Origin: Sphingomonas panni
GTDB taxonomy: Bacteria > Pseudomonadota > Alphaproteobacteria > Sphingomonadales > Sphingomonadaceae
NCBI RefSeq assembly: GCF_022664435.1
Contig: NZ_JAKREU010000001.1
Coordinates: forward strand, 434,001 to 498,000
Direction of reading: 5' to 3'
Length of the DNA: 64,000 nt
This document shows positions 9,605 to 18,670 of this stretch, piece after piece. The notes below the pieces were generated by a model. That model was not told the DNA's origin and ran no database searches. It saw only the letters and a list, made by a program, of their open reading frames with translations. The position numbers were made by a program, and so were the translations under genes. The first letter of the stretch is position 1. Every line of letters starts with the position of its first letter.

Positions 9605-10945
9605 TCACACGAACGACCAGAGCAGTGCCGCCGTCACAAAGATAGCGGAGCCGGCGATGGTCGAGGCGACGGTCCAGCTGCGAAACGTCTGTGCCTCGCT
9701 AAGCCCCAGATATTGCTTCACCAGCCAGAAGCCGGTGTCGTTGACATGGCTGGCAATGGAAGCGCCGCCGCCGATGGCGATGGTCACCAGTGCGATCCGT
9801 CCGGGCGATAGCGCGGCGGCAGTGACGATCGGCGCGCACAGGCCCGCGGCCGTCACCATCGCCACCGTCGCCGACCCCTGCGCCACCCGCACGAAGCCTG
9901 CGATCAGGAAGGCGAACGCCAGCACCGGCAGCTGCGCGGCGGCGACCATGTCCGATACCTGCTGGCCCGCGCCGGATTCGATCAACACTTCCTTATACGC
10001 CGCGCCCGCGCCGACGACGAGGACCATCAGCCCGGCCGGAGCCAGCGCGCGGGTCATCACATCGGCGGCCAGCTGCATCGGCGTGCCGCCCCGCACCAGC
10101 ACGGCGGTCACCAGCAGGCAGGCCAGCACCAGCGTGACAAAGGGGTGACCGACGAACGCGATCGCCTCCCGCAGCGCGCCGGGCGGCAGCACGACCCCGG
10201 CGACAGCAGCCGTCAGGATCAGGACCAGCGGCACCAGCATCCCGACCAGCGCCCAGCCGAAACCAAGCGGCGACAGCCGCGCCGCACCTTCGTCATGGGT
10301 CGGCGGCATGGCATGAGCGCCCCAGCCCGGCGCGCCATGGGCGATCCGTGCAAAGACCGGTCCGGCAAGGATCGCTGCCGGAATGCCGCAGATCAGGCCG
10401 TAAAGCGCAAGCAGCCCGTAATCGGCGCCCAGCAGCTCGGCCACCGCGACGGGGCCGGGATGCGGCGGCAACAGCGCGTGCATCGTCATCAGCCCGGCCA
10501 GCACCGGCAGCGCGAAATAGATCACCCGCCGCCCCGCCCGGATCGACAGCGTCGCCAGCAGCGGCACAAGAATGATGAAGGCGACATCGAAGAACAATGG
10601 AATGCCGACGAGGACGCCGATCACGGTCAGTGCCCAGAGCGCCCGCCGCTCCCCGAACCGGTCGAGCAGCCGGTTCGCCAGCGTCGCGACCCCGCCCGAC
10701 GCCTCCAGCAGGCCGCCGAGCATCGCGCCTAGCCCGATGACGACCGCAACGAAGCCCAGCGCCTCGCCCGACCCCTTGCGCACCGCCGCCAGCACCCGCG
10801 CCGGCTCCGCACCGAACGCCAGCCCCGTGGCCAGGGCCACGATCAGCAGCACGAGGAACGCCGGCAATCGCAGCCGCAGCACCAGCAGGATGACCGCGCC
10901 GATCGACAGGCCGACGATCAGCAACGTGCGCCATGGTTCGATCAT
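9605..10945 (-). CDS. GntP family gluconate:H+ symporter
   Basis: 446 residues with about 12 hydrophobic segments, the normal length. GntP hallmarks include VVIGLGAMLGGLLEASGG, VGIPLFFDVAFIILVPL and HALLPPHPGPVA near the middle and GGGASIASHVNDTGFWLVK near the C-terminus. It takes up gluconate or a related sugar acid (for example ketodeoxygluconate or fructuronate) with protons. No gluconokinase is adjacent, so the substrate is uncertain. A palindromic operator candidate lies 55 bp upstream of its start. Confidence 0.92.
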   Translation of the reverse strand: MIEPWRTLLIVGLSIGAVILLVLRLRLPAFLVLLIVALATGLAFGAEPARVLAAVRKGSGEALGFVAVVIGLGAMLGGLLEASGGVATLANRLLDRFGERRALWALTVIGVLVGIPLFFDVAFIILVPLLATLSIRAGRRVIYFALPVLAGLMTMHALLPPHPGPVAVAELLGADYGLLALYGLICGIPAAILAGPVFARIAHGAPGWGAHAMPPTHDEGAARLSPLGFGWALVGMLVPLVLILTAAVAGVVLPPGALREAIAFVGHPFVTLVLACLLVTAVLVRGGTPMQLAADVMTRALAPAGLMVLVVGAGAAYKEVLIESGAGQQVSDMVAAAQLPVLAFAFLIAGFVRVAQGSATVAMVTAAGLCAPIVTAAALSPGRIALVTIAIGGGASIASHVNDTGFWLVKQYLGLSEAQTFRSWTVASTIAGSAIFVTAALLWSFV

Positions 10946-10999
10946 CGCGCGATCGCCTGTTTCATCTTCGCTCTCCCCGCCCGCGCTGTCGCACCTGTT

Positions 11000-11012
11000 G
11001 CGTTGACAACGC
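11000..11012. promoter_or_regulatory. perfect 13-bp palindrome upstream of gntP, candidate operator
   Basis: GCGTTGACAACGC is a perfect palindrome around a central A, 55 bp upstream of the transporter start. LacI- and GntR-family repressors that control sugar-acid genes bind sites of this form. No regulator gene is adjacent, so the assignment is inference from position and symmetry. Confidence 0.35.
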
Positions 11013-11182
11013 TAGACTGTGGATCGGTCGGGTCAACCGGCGATCGGGGGAACGCGGCATCGTCACGGATACTGGACGCCTGATCCCTTAGGCCAACCGC
11101 GTCGCCCCGGCGAAGGGCGGGGCCTCAAGCCGCTCCTGCCTCGTATGCAGCAGGCAGCCGATCAATCACTACAAAACGCCGC

Positions 11183-12406
<1,224 letters not shown>

Positions 12407-12449
12407 GACCGACTTGTATCGCAGCCGCCCGCCCCGTCCAGCGCGGCGT

Positions 12450-13199
12450 TCAGGCCGGCGGGGCGAGCGCCGCGACCAACCAGTCGGGACGCAGCGCGAT
12501 GCCAAGTTCGTCGACCCGGCGATGTTCGACCGCCAGCGCCAGGTCGGGATAGACGATGCGCGTACGCGGCCCCGGCATGTCGGTCGGCACCACCACCAAC
12601 CGCCGGTTGACCGTCGAGCGGTAATTCATCCGCGCGGTGTTTTCCTGACCGACATAGCAGCCCTTGGTGAAGCTGACCCCGTTCAGTTCGCGAGCATTGC
12701 ACTCCAGCCACAGCGTCTGCCCGTCGCCCAGCTCGGCCCGCCCCTCGGTCACGCCATGGCGCAGCCGGTGCGGCAGCCAACCGGTAGCCGCCTCTCCCGC
12801 CGGGGCCAGCCAGCGCCGCCCGAGCGCCGCCAGCCGGGGATCGGCCACGCCCTCGCTCCCGCCCGGCGCCCAATGGACGCCGATATCGGTACGCTCGATC
12901 GTCACCGCGCGGCGCAGGCGATACAGCGTCAGCCGCTTGGCCAGCGCATCGGCCACTTCGGCCTCGCAATCGATCAGGATATCGTCGCCATCGGCCCACA
13001 GGATGAAGTCGAACAACGCCTTGCCCTGCGCGCTGAGCAAGGCCGCCCATTGCGGCGTTTCGGGCGTCACGGTAGCCATGTCCTGCGTCACCAGCCCCTG
13101 TAAAAAGGGGCGCGCCTCCACGCCGCCGACGCGCAACACCGCCCGATCGGACAGCCAGGTACCGGGGCGGGTTTCGGGGGTGTTCATGGTCATGGCCAA
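12450..13199 (-). CDS. ygfZ: YgfZ/GcvT-domain folate-binding protein
   Basis: 249 residues. The family signature K-G-C-Y-x-G-Q-E appears as TKGCYVGQENTARMNYR, with the conserved cysteine. YgfZ/IBA57-type proteins bind tetrahydrofolate and help repair or assemble iron-sulfur enzymes such as MiaB. The ATG at 13199 is used; Met5 is an alternative start. It diverges from pyrC with 39 bp between the starts, so their promoters overlap. Confidence 0.88.
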   Translation of the reverse strand: MAMTMNTPETRPGTWLSDRAVLRVGGVEARPFLQGLVTQDMATVTPETPQWAALLSAQGKALFDFILWADGDDILIDCEAEVADALAKRLTLYRLRRAVTIERTDIGVHWAPGGSEGVADPRLAALGRRWLAPAGEAATGWLPHRLRHGVTEGRAELGDGQTLWLECNARELNGVSFTKGCYVGQENTARMNYRSTVNRRLVVVPTDMPGPRTRIVYPDLALAVEHRRVDELGIALRPDWLVAALAPPA

Positions 13200-13238
13200 C
13201 AGGTAGGACGGCCCACCCCCTGGCTACAAGAGGCGGCA

Positions 13239-14570
13239 ATGGCGACCTTCGATACCAAGCTCACCGGTGGCACCGTCCACCTTCCCTCCGGCCCGGCGCG
13301 CGTCGATATCGGCGTCACCAACGGGCGCATCGCCGGCATTGGCGTGAGCGGCGACGCGGGCGAGACGATCGACTGTACCGGCCTCGACATCCTGCCCGGC
13401 GTCATCGACACCCAGGTCCATTTCCGTGAGCCGGGGCTGGAGCATAAGGAAGACCTCGCCACCGGATCGATTGCGGCGGTGATGGGCGGCGTGACCGCCG
13501 TGTTCGAAATGCCGAACACCAAACCCGCGACCGATACCGAAGAGGCGATCGCCGACAAGCTCGCCCGTGCCCGGGGCCGCATGTATTGCGACCACGCCTT
13601 CTATGTCGGGGCGACGGCGCGCAACGCGCACCATCTGGCCGAGCTGGAGCGCCTGCCCGGTACCGCCGGGGTCAAGGTGTTCATGGGATCGTCGACCGGC
13701 GACCTGCTGGTGTCGGAGGATGCCGACCTGTTGCACGTCCTGCGCTCCGGCCACCGCCGCGTTGCGATCCATGCCGAGGACGAGATGCGGATGATCGCGC
13801 GCGAAGGCGAACGGGTCAGCGGCGATCCCGCCTCGCATCCCGTCTGGCGCGACGACGAAAGCGCGCTGATCGCCACGCGCCGCATCCTGCGCCTTGCTCG
13901 CGAAGCCGGCCGCCGGGTCCATGTCCTCCACGTCACCACGCCCGCCGAACTGGAAATCCTGGGCGCGAACAAGGATATCGCCTCGTGCGAGGTCACGCCG
14001 CAGCATCTGACGCTGGCGGGCGAAGAGGCCTATCCGCGTCTCGGCACCTATGCGCAGATGAACCCGCCCATCCGGTCGGGCGCGCATCGCGACGGGCTGT
14101 GGCACTGGCTGACGCAGGGCGTACCCGACGTCATCGGCTCCGACCACGCGCCGCATACGATCGAGGAAAAGGCCAAGCGCTATCCCGCCACCCCCAGCGG
14201 GATGCCCGGCGTACAGACGCTGCTGCCGCTGCTGCTGAACCATGTCGCCGAAGGGCGGCTGACGCTGCAGCGACTGATCGACCTGACCAGCGCCGGCGCG
14301 CAGCGCATCTTCGGGTTGGCCGGCAAGGGTCGGATCGCGTTCGGCTATGACGCCGACTTCACCGTGGTCGACCTCAAGCAGCGCTGGACGATCAAGGAAT
14401 CTTGGCTTGCCTCGCGCGCCGGCTGGTCGCCCTTCACCGGCGACACCCTCACCGGCCGACCGATCGGGACGATCGTCCGCGGCAAGACCGCGATGTGGGA
14501 AGCGCAACTGGTCGGCGACGCGCAGGGCGCGCCGGTGCGGTTCGAATCGACCGCGTTTCCAGGGGGCTGA
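13239..14570 (+). CDS. pyrC: dihydroorotase (class I)
   Basis: 443 residues. The amidohydrolase zinc motif DTQVHFREPGLEHKED, the later HAED and the GSDHAPHTIEEK segment with the catalytic aspartate are all present, as is the substrate arginine/asparagine motif EMPNTKPATD. It closes carbamoyl-aspartate to dihydroorotate in pyrimidine synthesis. Length and motifs argue against an inactive PyrC' partner of aspartate transcarbamoylase. It stands alone, divergent from ygfZ. Confidence 0.93.
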   Translation: MATFDTKLTGGTVHLPSGPARVDIGVTNGRIAGIGVSGDAGETIDCTGLDILPGVIDTQVHFREPGLEHKEDLATGSIAAVMGGVTAVFEMPNTKPATDTEEAIADKLARARGRMYCDHAFYVGATARNAHHLAELERLPGTAGVKVFMGSSTGDLLVSEDADLLHVLRSGHRRVAIHAEDEMRMIAREGERVSGDPASHPVWRDDESALIATRRILRLAREAGRRVHVLHVTTPAELEILGANKDIASCEVTPQHLTLAGEEAYPRLGTYAQMNPPIRSGAHRDGLWHWLTQGVPDVIGSDHAPHTIEEKAKRYPATPSGMPGVQTLLPLLLNHVAEGRLTLQRLIDLTSAGAQRIFGLAGKGRIAFGYDADFTVVDLKQRWTIKESWLASRAGWSPFTGDTLTGRPIGTIVRGKTAMWEAQLVGDAQGAPVRFESTAFPGG

Positions 14571-14599
14571 GGGACATTAGAACGATACCACTATCGTCA

Positions 14600-14640
14600 C
14601 CCCGGGCTTGACCCGGGGTCCCGCTTCTTTCTTTTTTAAC
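14600..14640 (+). terminator. terminator-like half-REP after pyrC
   Basis: CCCCGGG (14600-14606), loop CTTGA and CCCGGGG (14612-14618) form a strong stem 30 bp after the pyrC stop, with a T-rich stretch TTCTTTCTTTTTT after it. The palindrome also matches a common alphaproteobacterial intergenic repeat, so it may serve both roles. Confidence 0.55.
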
Positions 14641-14655
14641 GGCCCGCGCCGCGGG

Positions 14656-14812
14656 CAAAGCCCGCGTCGTCGGTCGGCTTTGCAGCCGCCGGCCGGGCTG
14701 GGGCGTGTCCCGCAGTGGCGGGCCGCCCCGCGCCCAAAGCCCGCGTCGTCAGTCGGCTCGCAGCCGCTGGCCGGGCTGGGGCGTGTCCCGCAGTGGCGGG
14801 CCGCCCTGCGCC
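14656..14812. repeat. two tandem 79-bp direct repeats
   Basis: Two nearly identical units, 14656-14734 and 14735-14812, each start CAAAGCCCGCGTCGTC and end GGGCCGCCC-GCGCC. Differences are a few substitutions and a small indel. Each unit contains the short hairpin CCCGC-AGT-GGCGGG. The array ends directly at the EipA stop codon. Confidence 0.85.
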
Positions 14813-15538
14813 TTAAAACGGCAGCCACCTCTGCTTCTCGCTGAACCGCATATAGCCGACATTCGCGCCCAGCCGCCAGCCGACGCCCAGCCGCACCGGG
14901 ATCAGCACCACATCGCCGCGCCGCAGATAGCTCGCCGAGAACCCTCCGACGAAATAGGCCCGCCCCTCGGCCGCCGGGAACCGCTTGTACAGCTCCTGCG
15001 AGTCATACAGGTTGTAGACCAGCACGAAGACCTTGGTCGCGTCGCCGCCCACGTCGAACCCGACCGACGGCCCGGTCCAATAGACCGGCCGCTGCCCCTC
15101 GACCTTGTGGTTCATGATCCCCGAGCCGTAGCGCAGCCCGACGACGAACGCGCCCGCCGCCTCGCGCCCGGCGATATAGGCGTTGGGCTTGCCCTGATCC
15201 TTCAGGATATTCTCGATGATCCCGGCCAGCCCCTCGGCCCCGCGCCCGAACACCCCCTCGGCCGCACCGATCAGGTCCTCGCGCTCGAACGTCTCGTTGG
15301 CGGCGGACGTGGCAGTCGTGCTGGGCGACTGCTGCACCGGGGCCGGCGTCTGCGGTTGCGACGGAACCGGTGTGGATTGATAGGCCGGCGGCACGCTCGA
15401 CCGGGGCGCAGGCGTCGGCGTGGCCTGCGGGGTCAGGTCACCATCGATCGCGTCATTGGGGTCGATGGTCCGCACCTGCGCCTGTGCCGGCACCGCCAGC
15501 ACCAGCAGCGGCACCATCCAACCTGTCCACCATCTCAT
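14813..15538 (-). CDS. EipA family (DUF1134) envelope protein
   Basis: 241 residues from the ATG at 15538, which gives a normal signal peptide (MRWWTGWMVPLLVLAVPAQAQ). A proline/threonine-rich linker to about residue 90 precedes the DUF1134 domain, with GREAAGAFVVGLRYGSGIM and YWTGPSVGFDVGGDATKVF. Family members such as Brucella EipA are periplasmic and needed for envelope integrity. The frame is open a further 123 nt upstream without a signal sequence. The gene diverges from the tRNA-Ser gene. Confidence 0.87.
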   Translation of the reverse strand: MRWWTGWMVPLLVLAVPAQAQVRTIDPNDAIDGDLTPQATPTPAPRSSVPPAYQSTPVPSQPQTPAPVQQSPSTTATSAANETFEREDLIGAAEGVFGRGAEGLAGIIENILKDQGKPNAYIAGREAAGAFVVGLRYGSGIMNHKVEGQRPVYWTGPSVGFDVGGDATKVFVLVYNLYDSQELYKRFPAAEGRAYFVGGFSASYLRRGDVVLIPVRLGVGWRLGANVGYMRFSEKQRWLPF

Positions 15539-15704
15539 CACGCATTCCCCGCAATCATGCCCGTCCGGCACATGATAGGCCGCGAACAGCTGTCCCCGCA
15601 ATGAACGCGCGCCCGGCCGGCATCGAAATACGATCAATGTAGGGTGTTGATCGCCGCCCATTCCCCCGCTATAGGCCCGCTCTCCAAGCAGCGTTGCGCG
15701 CTTG

Positions 15705-15797
15705 GGAGACGTGGGTGAGTGGCTGAAACCAGCGGTTTGCTAAACCGCCGTAGGGGGATTACTCCTACCGAGGGTTCGAATCCCTCCGTCTCCGCCA
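15705..15797 (+). tRNA. tRNA-Ser (anticodon GCT)
   Basis: 93 nt with encoded CCA. The acceptor arms GGAGACG/CGTCTCC pair perfectly, the anticodon loop is TTTGCTAAA with GCT, a long variable arm is present (TAGGGGGATTACTCCTA), and the T-loop is GGTTCGAATCC. The long variable arm and the anticodon identify it as tRNA-Ser reading AGC and AGU. Confidence 0.98.
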
Positions 15798-16024
15798 GCG
15801 CTGGCTGGCTCTACCCAAATCGATGATGTCTCAGCGAATCCATAATTGCGCTGGAGCGCTACTGGATCAGGTGGGCGCATCGGCACGGAAGTGTTCTGGC
15901 GTGAAAAGGGGTGATGCCGAGGCATCGAGACCGAAGATCGACGCCGCCCCGGATCGAACATTGCCCGCCGTGCAGCGGTTGCCCGCAGGGAGATGACGGC
16001 GGTTCATCCTGGTCGAGAACCGCG

Positions 16025-16831
16025 CTAGAACAGTTCGTCCAACAACAGATGCGCCTCGATCCTTGCCTGATCGACCGCCTCGATGCCGTAGCGGGCGAAC
16101 AGACGCTTGGGCAGCATCTCCCCGAACTCGGCCAGACCGGCAGAAAGGATCGCCAGATCCTGATAGCGATCGGCAACCCCGACACGGCCAAGGTCGATGC
16201 ATCCCGTGACTCGCCCTCCGTGCACCAGGATGTTGTCGAGCGAGAAATCGCCATGGGTCACGACCGGATCCGGCGTGAGCGGCAGATGGCATTGCAACGC
16301 GTCCCACACCTGCTGCGCGCTCCACCCCGCGCGGCTTTCGTCGAAATCGCTTTCATCGACCAGACCGGCGTCGATCCGGCGACGGGCGAGCCAGCACCGC
16401 CGGTCAATGTCGCTATCGAACGGACAGGACTGGACGGGTACCGCGTGGAGCCGTTGGAGCAACTCCACCAGCGCATCGACGATCTGTTCCGCCCGTTCGG
16501 GAGCCCGCTCCAGCAATTGCCACGCGGTTTCCCCGGCCAACGCCGTCGTCAACAGCCATGCCCCGTCCGTCGTCAGGATGAAGCCGACCAGACGCGGGAC
16601 GGGCATCTTGCCTGTCAACCAACGCAGCCGCGCCATCTCGTCGACGATATCGTCTGCCACGTGGCCGCTGCCCTGTTTGAGATACAGGTCGGGCGCCCCC
16701 GCTTTGCCGAACAGGCGATACACAGCGCCGCCCGACTCGCCGACCCGATTGCGCGCCCATCCATAGCCCGCAACCAGCGCTGCCAGCCCTGGCGGAACCG
16801 CTACCGGTTCGCACGCCACCTCCCGTTCCAT
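16025..16831 (-). CDS. APH(3')-type aminoglycoside phosphotransferase
   Basis: 268 residues from the ATG at 16831, close to the 264-271 residues of APH(3') enzymes. ATP-site lysine 52 is in YLKQGSG, the catalytic loop is VTHGDFSLDN (His193, Asp195) and the metal site is CIDLGRVGVADRYQDLAIL (Asp213). The order of motifs follows APH(3')-I closely, including the C-terminal LLLDELF. Such enzymes phosphorylate kanamycin and neomycin. All key residues are intact. A 5' extension to 16864 is possible. The location beside a tRNA gene and the absence of other resistance genes leave open an intrinsic or an acquired origin. Confidence 0.88.
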   Translation of the reverse strand: MEREVACEPVAVPPGLAALVAGYGWARNRVGESGGAVYRLFGKAGAPDLYLKQGSGHVADDIVDEMARLRWLTGKMPVPRLVGFILTTDGAWLLTTALAGETAWQLLERAPERAEQIVDALVELLQRLHAVPVQSCPFDSDIDRRCWLARRRIDAGLVDESDFDESRAGWSAQQVWDALQCHLPLTPDPVVTHGDFSLDNILVHGGRVTGCIDLGRVGVADRYQDLAILSAGLAEFGEMLPKRLFARYGIEAVDQARIEAHLLLDELF

Positions 16832-16880
16832 CACGCCCCCCCGCCGATCCGCGACGACGAACACCCCCTAGCTTGCCGAC

Positions 16881-16916
16881 AAACGAAAAGGGAGGCCGGT
16901 TGCCCGACCTCCCTTC
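16881..16916 (-). terminator. rho-independent terminator of ompA
   Basis: On the minus strand the stem AAGGGAGGTCGG / CCGGCCTCCCTT (11 of 12 pairs, 4-nt loop) is followed by TTTTCGTTTG. It lies 28 bp after the OmpA stop codon. Confidence 0.85.
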
Positions 16917-16943
16917 CGAAATTCGACTTCCGAAGAAGTGGAA

Positions 16944-18062
16944 TTACATGCCCGAACCCGGACCGTAGGTGATTTCCACGCGACGGTTCTGCAGTTCGCG
17001 AACACCGTCGGCGGTTTCGACGCGCGGACGGCCTTCACCGAACGCTTCGGTCGAGATCGAACCACCGGAGATGCCACGGCCTTCCATGTACGCACGGACC
17101 GAGTCAGCGCGACGCTGCGACAGACCGACGTTGTACGAAGCCGAACCCGAACGGTCGGCGTGGCCGGCCAGCATGACCTGCGCGTTGCCGCACGACTGGT
17201 AGTTCGAGATGGCGTTGTCGAGGATGCCAGCCGCTTCCGGCGTGATGTCCGACTTATCCCATTCGAAGAACACGATGTACGGTCCCGGCGTGCAGACGAC
17301 CGGCGGCGGCGGCGGCGTTTCGACCGGCGGCGGCGGCGGCGGCGGCGTTTCGACCGGCGGCGGCGGCGGCGGCGGCGGGGTCGGCGCGCCGAAGTTGAAG
17401 GTCAGGCCGCCCAGCAGGCTGTGCGAACGGAAGCGACCGTCATAGCCGACGCCACGAACGTTCACGAGGCGAACGTCATCGGCGTTGAAGAAGCGATACT
17501 TCAGCGACACGTCGACATTTTCGCTCAGCGGCGCGCGGATGCCCGCCAGAGCCTGCCATGCGAACACGGTGTCCGAATCGTCGAGCGCCGCGAAGTTGTT
17601 GACGACGCGATAGTCGTGCGCCTTGACGCGCGCGACACCGGCACCGCCGCCGACGAAGCCGCTGATGGCATCGTCATCGCCGAAGTCGAGCAGGGCATTC
17701 GCCATGAACGACAGCGCCGAGGTGCGGCCACCGCCGCTGTAGGTGCCTGCACCGACCGCAGTGGTCGGGCCGGTTGCGATCGAACCGGTCGTGCGCAGTT
17801 CGTCGACGGTCGCGCTCTTGTACGCAACTTCGGCTTCAACGCGCAGCGCGCCGAAGTCGTAACCGACGGTGCCACCGACGTCGTAGCCGTAATCGCTATC
17901 GACGGTGGTAACGCCACCGGCCGGCGTGGTCAGATCGTAATCGATGTCTTCGACGATCATCGCGCCGCCTTCCACACCCACATACCACGCGTTGTCGCGG
18001 GCGAGGGCGGGAGTTGCGAGCGCAGTGGTCGCGAGCGCCAAAGTGACGGCAAGCTTCCGCAT
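16944..18062 (-). CDS. OmpA-type outer-membrane porin with peptidoglycan-binding domain
   Basis: 372 residues. A signal peptide ends near ATPALA (residue 21), followed by an eight-stranded barrel domain to about residue 225. A linker of proline runs broken by VETP repeats follows, then an OmpA C-terminal domain (about 260-372) with LAGHADRSGSASYNVGLSQRRADSV, the peptidoglycan-binding motif. It anchors the outer membrane to the wall. GC-rich near-repeats at about 17290-17380 encode the linker and could change length by slippage. It has its own terminator. Confidence 0.94.
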   Translation of the reverse strand: MRKLAVTLALATTALATPALARDNAWYVGVEGGAMIVEDIDYDLTTPAGGVTTVDSDYGYDVGGTVGYDFGALRVEAEVAYKSATVDELRTTGSIATGPTTAVGAGTYSGGGRTSALSFMANALLDFGDDDAISGFVGGGAGVARVKAHDYRVVNNFAALDDSDTVFAWQALAGIRAPLSENVDVSLKYRFFNADDVRLVNVRGVGYDGRFRSHSLLGGLTFNFGAPTPPPPPPPPVETPPPPPPPVETPPPPPVVCTPGPYIVFFEWDKSDITPEAAGILDNAISNYQSCGNAQVMLAGHADRSGSASYNVGLSQRRADSVRAYMEGRGISGGSISTEAFGEGRPRVETADGVRELQNRRVEITYGPGSGM

Positions 18063-18169
18063 TCTAGTCCCCTTTCACAGTTGTCCTACGGACAGCGCAA
18101 ACCAAGTACCGAAGCGTTAGTTTCCACGCAAGCGCACAAATTCTGCGGTGTTGCCCGAATGCCACGGTT

Positions 18170-18670
18170 TCAGGCGGCGATCAGCCCGTGCGCACGCAAC
18201 GCCGCCAGGATCGCCGATACCGCCGTGCGCGCCTCTTCATCGCGCGTCGTCCCGCCACCGGGCGTTGTAATCGCCGCCTGCTGCGCGCCCAGCACCGGCG
18301 TCCCGTCGATCAGGATCCGGCGCGCCCGCACTTCGCCGCGAACCCACTGACCGCCGCGGAACTCCACGGTCGTTTCGCCGCCGGTCCACCACAGCCGCAT
18401 GCCTTCGCGCGGACCGACGAAGCGCCAGCCGCCCTCGGTCATCCCGGCGATCTGCCCCGTCCGGCCCGCCCAGTCGCCGGTCGGGGCTGGCCCGACGATC
18501 CAGCATTGCCCGGCAACCGGGGTCGCGGGCGGCGCGTCCTGCGCAACGCCCGCGACGCATCCGTGCAACAGCAGGTCGATCAGCATAAGCGCCTCGTTAT
18601 GCGTCATTTCCTTGTGCGCCTGCGCAATGTGCAACATCGGCAGCGACAGGCGGTGGGTCAGCTCGTTCAT
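18170..18670 (-). CDS. DUF2793 protein at the end of the GTA-like cluster
   Basis: 166 residues from the ATG at 18670, which overlaps the stop of the orfg15-like gene by ATGA. MLHIAQAHKEMTHNEALMLIDLLLHGCV and the later GQCWIVGP and GWRFVGPREGMRLW are DUF2793 motifs. The family is common just after the host-specificity gene in phage and GTA clusters and is probably a tail-tip or fibre component. The longer frame to 18886 lies in the preceding gene and is not used. Confidence 0.83.
   Translation of the reverse strand: MNELTHRLSLPMLHIAQAHKEMTHNEALMLIDLLLHGCVAGVAQDAPPATPVAGQCWIVGPAPTGDWAGRTGQIAGMTEGGWRFVGPREGMRLWWTGGETTVEFRGGQWVRGEVRARRILIDGTPVLGAQQAAITTPGGGTTRDEEARTAVSAILAALRAHGLIAA

Noticed and set aside
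7316..9811. 831-codon plus-strand open frame opposite the GH127 gene
   Set aside because: It is the antisense image of a gene with clear family motifs; composition is arginine/histidine-rich without a domain.
14600..14812. Possible CRISPR array because of repeated units
   Set aside because: Two 79-bp units are adjacent without spacers; no cas genes are in the window.
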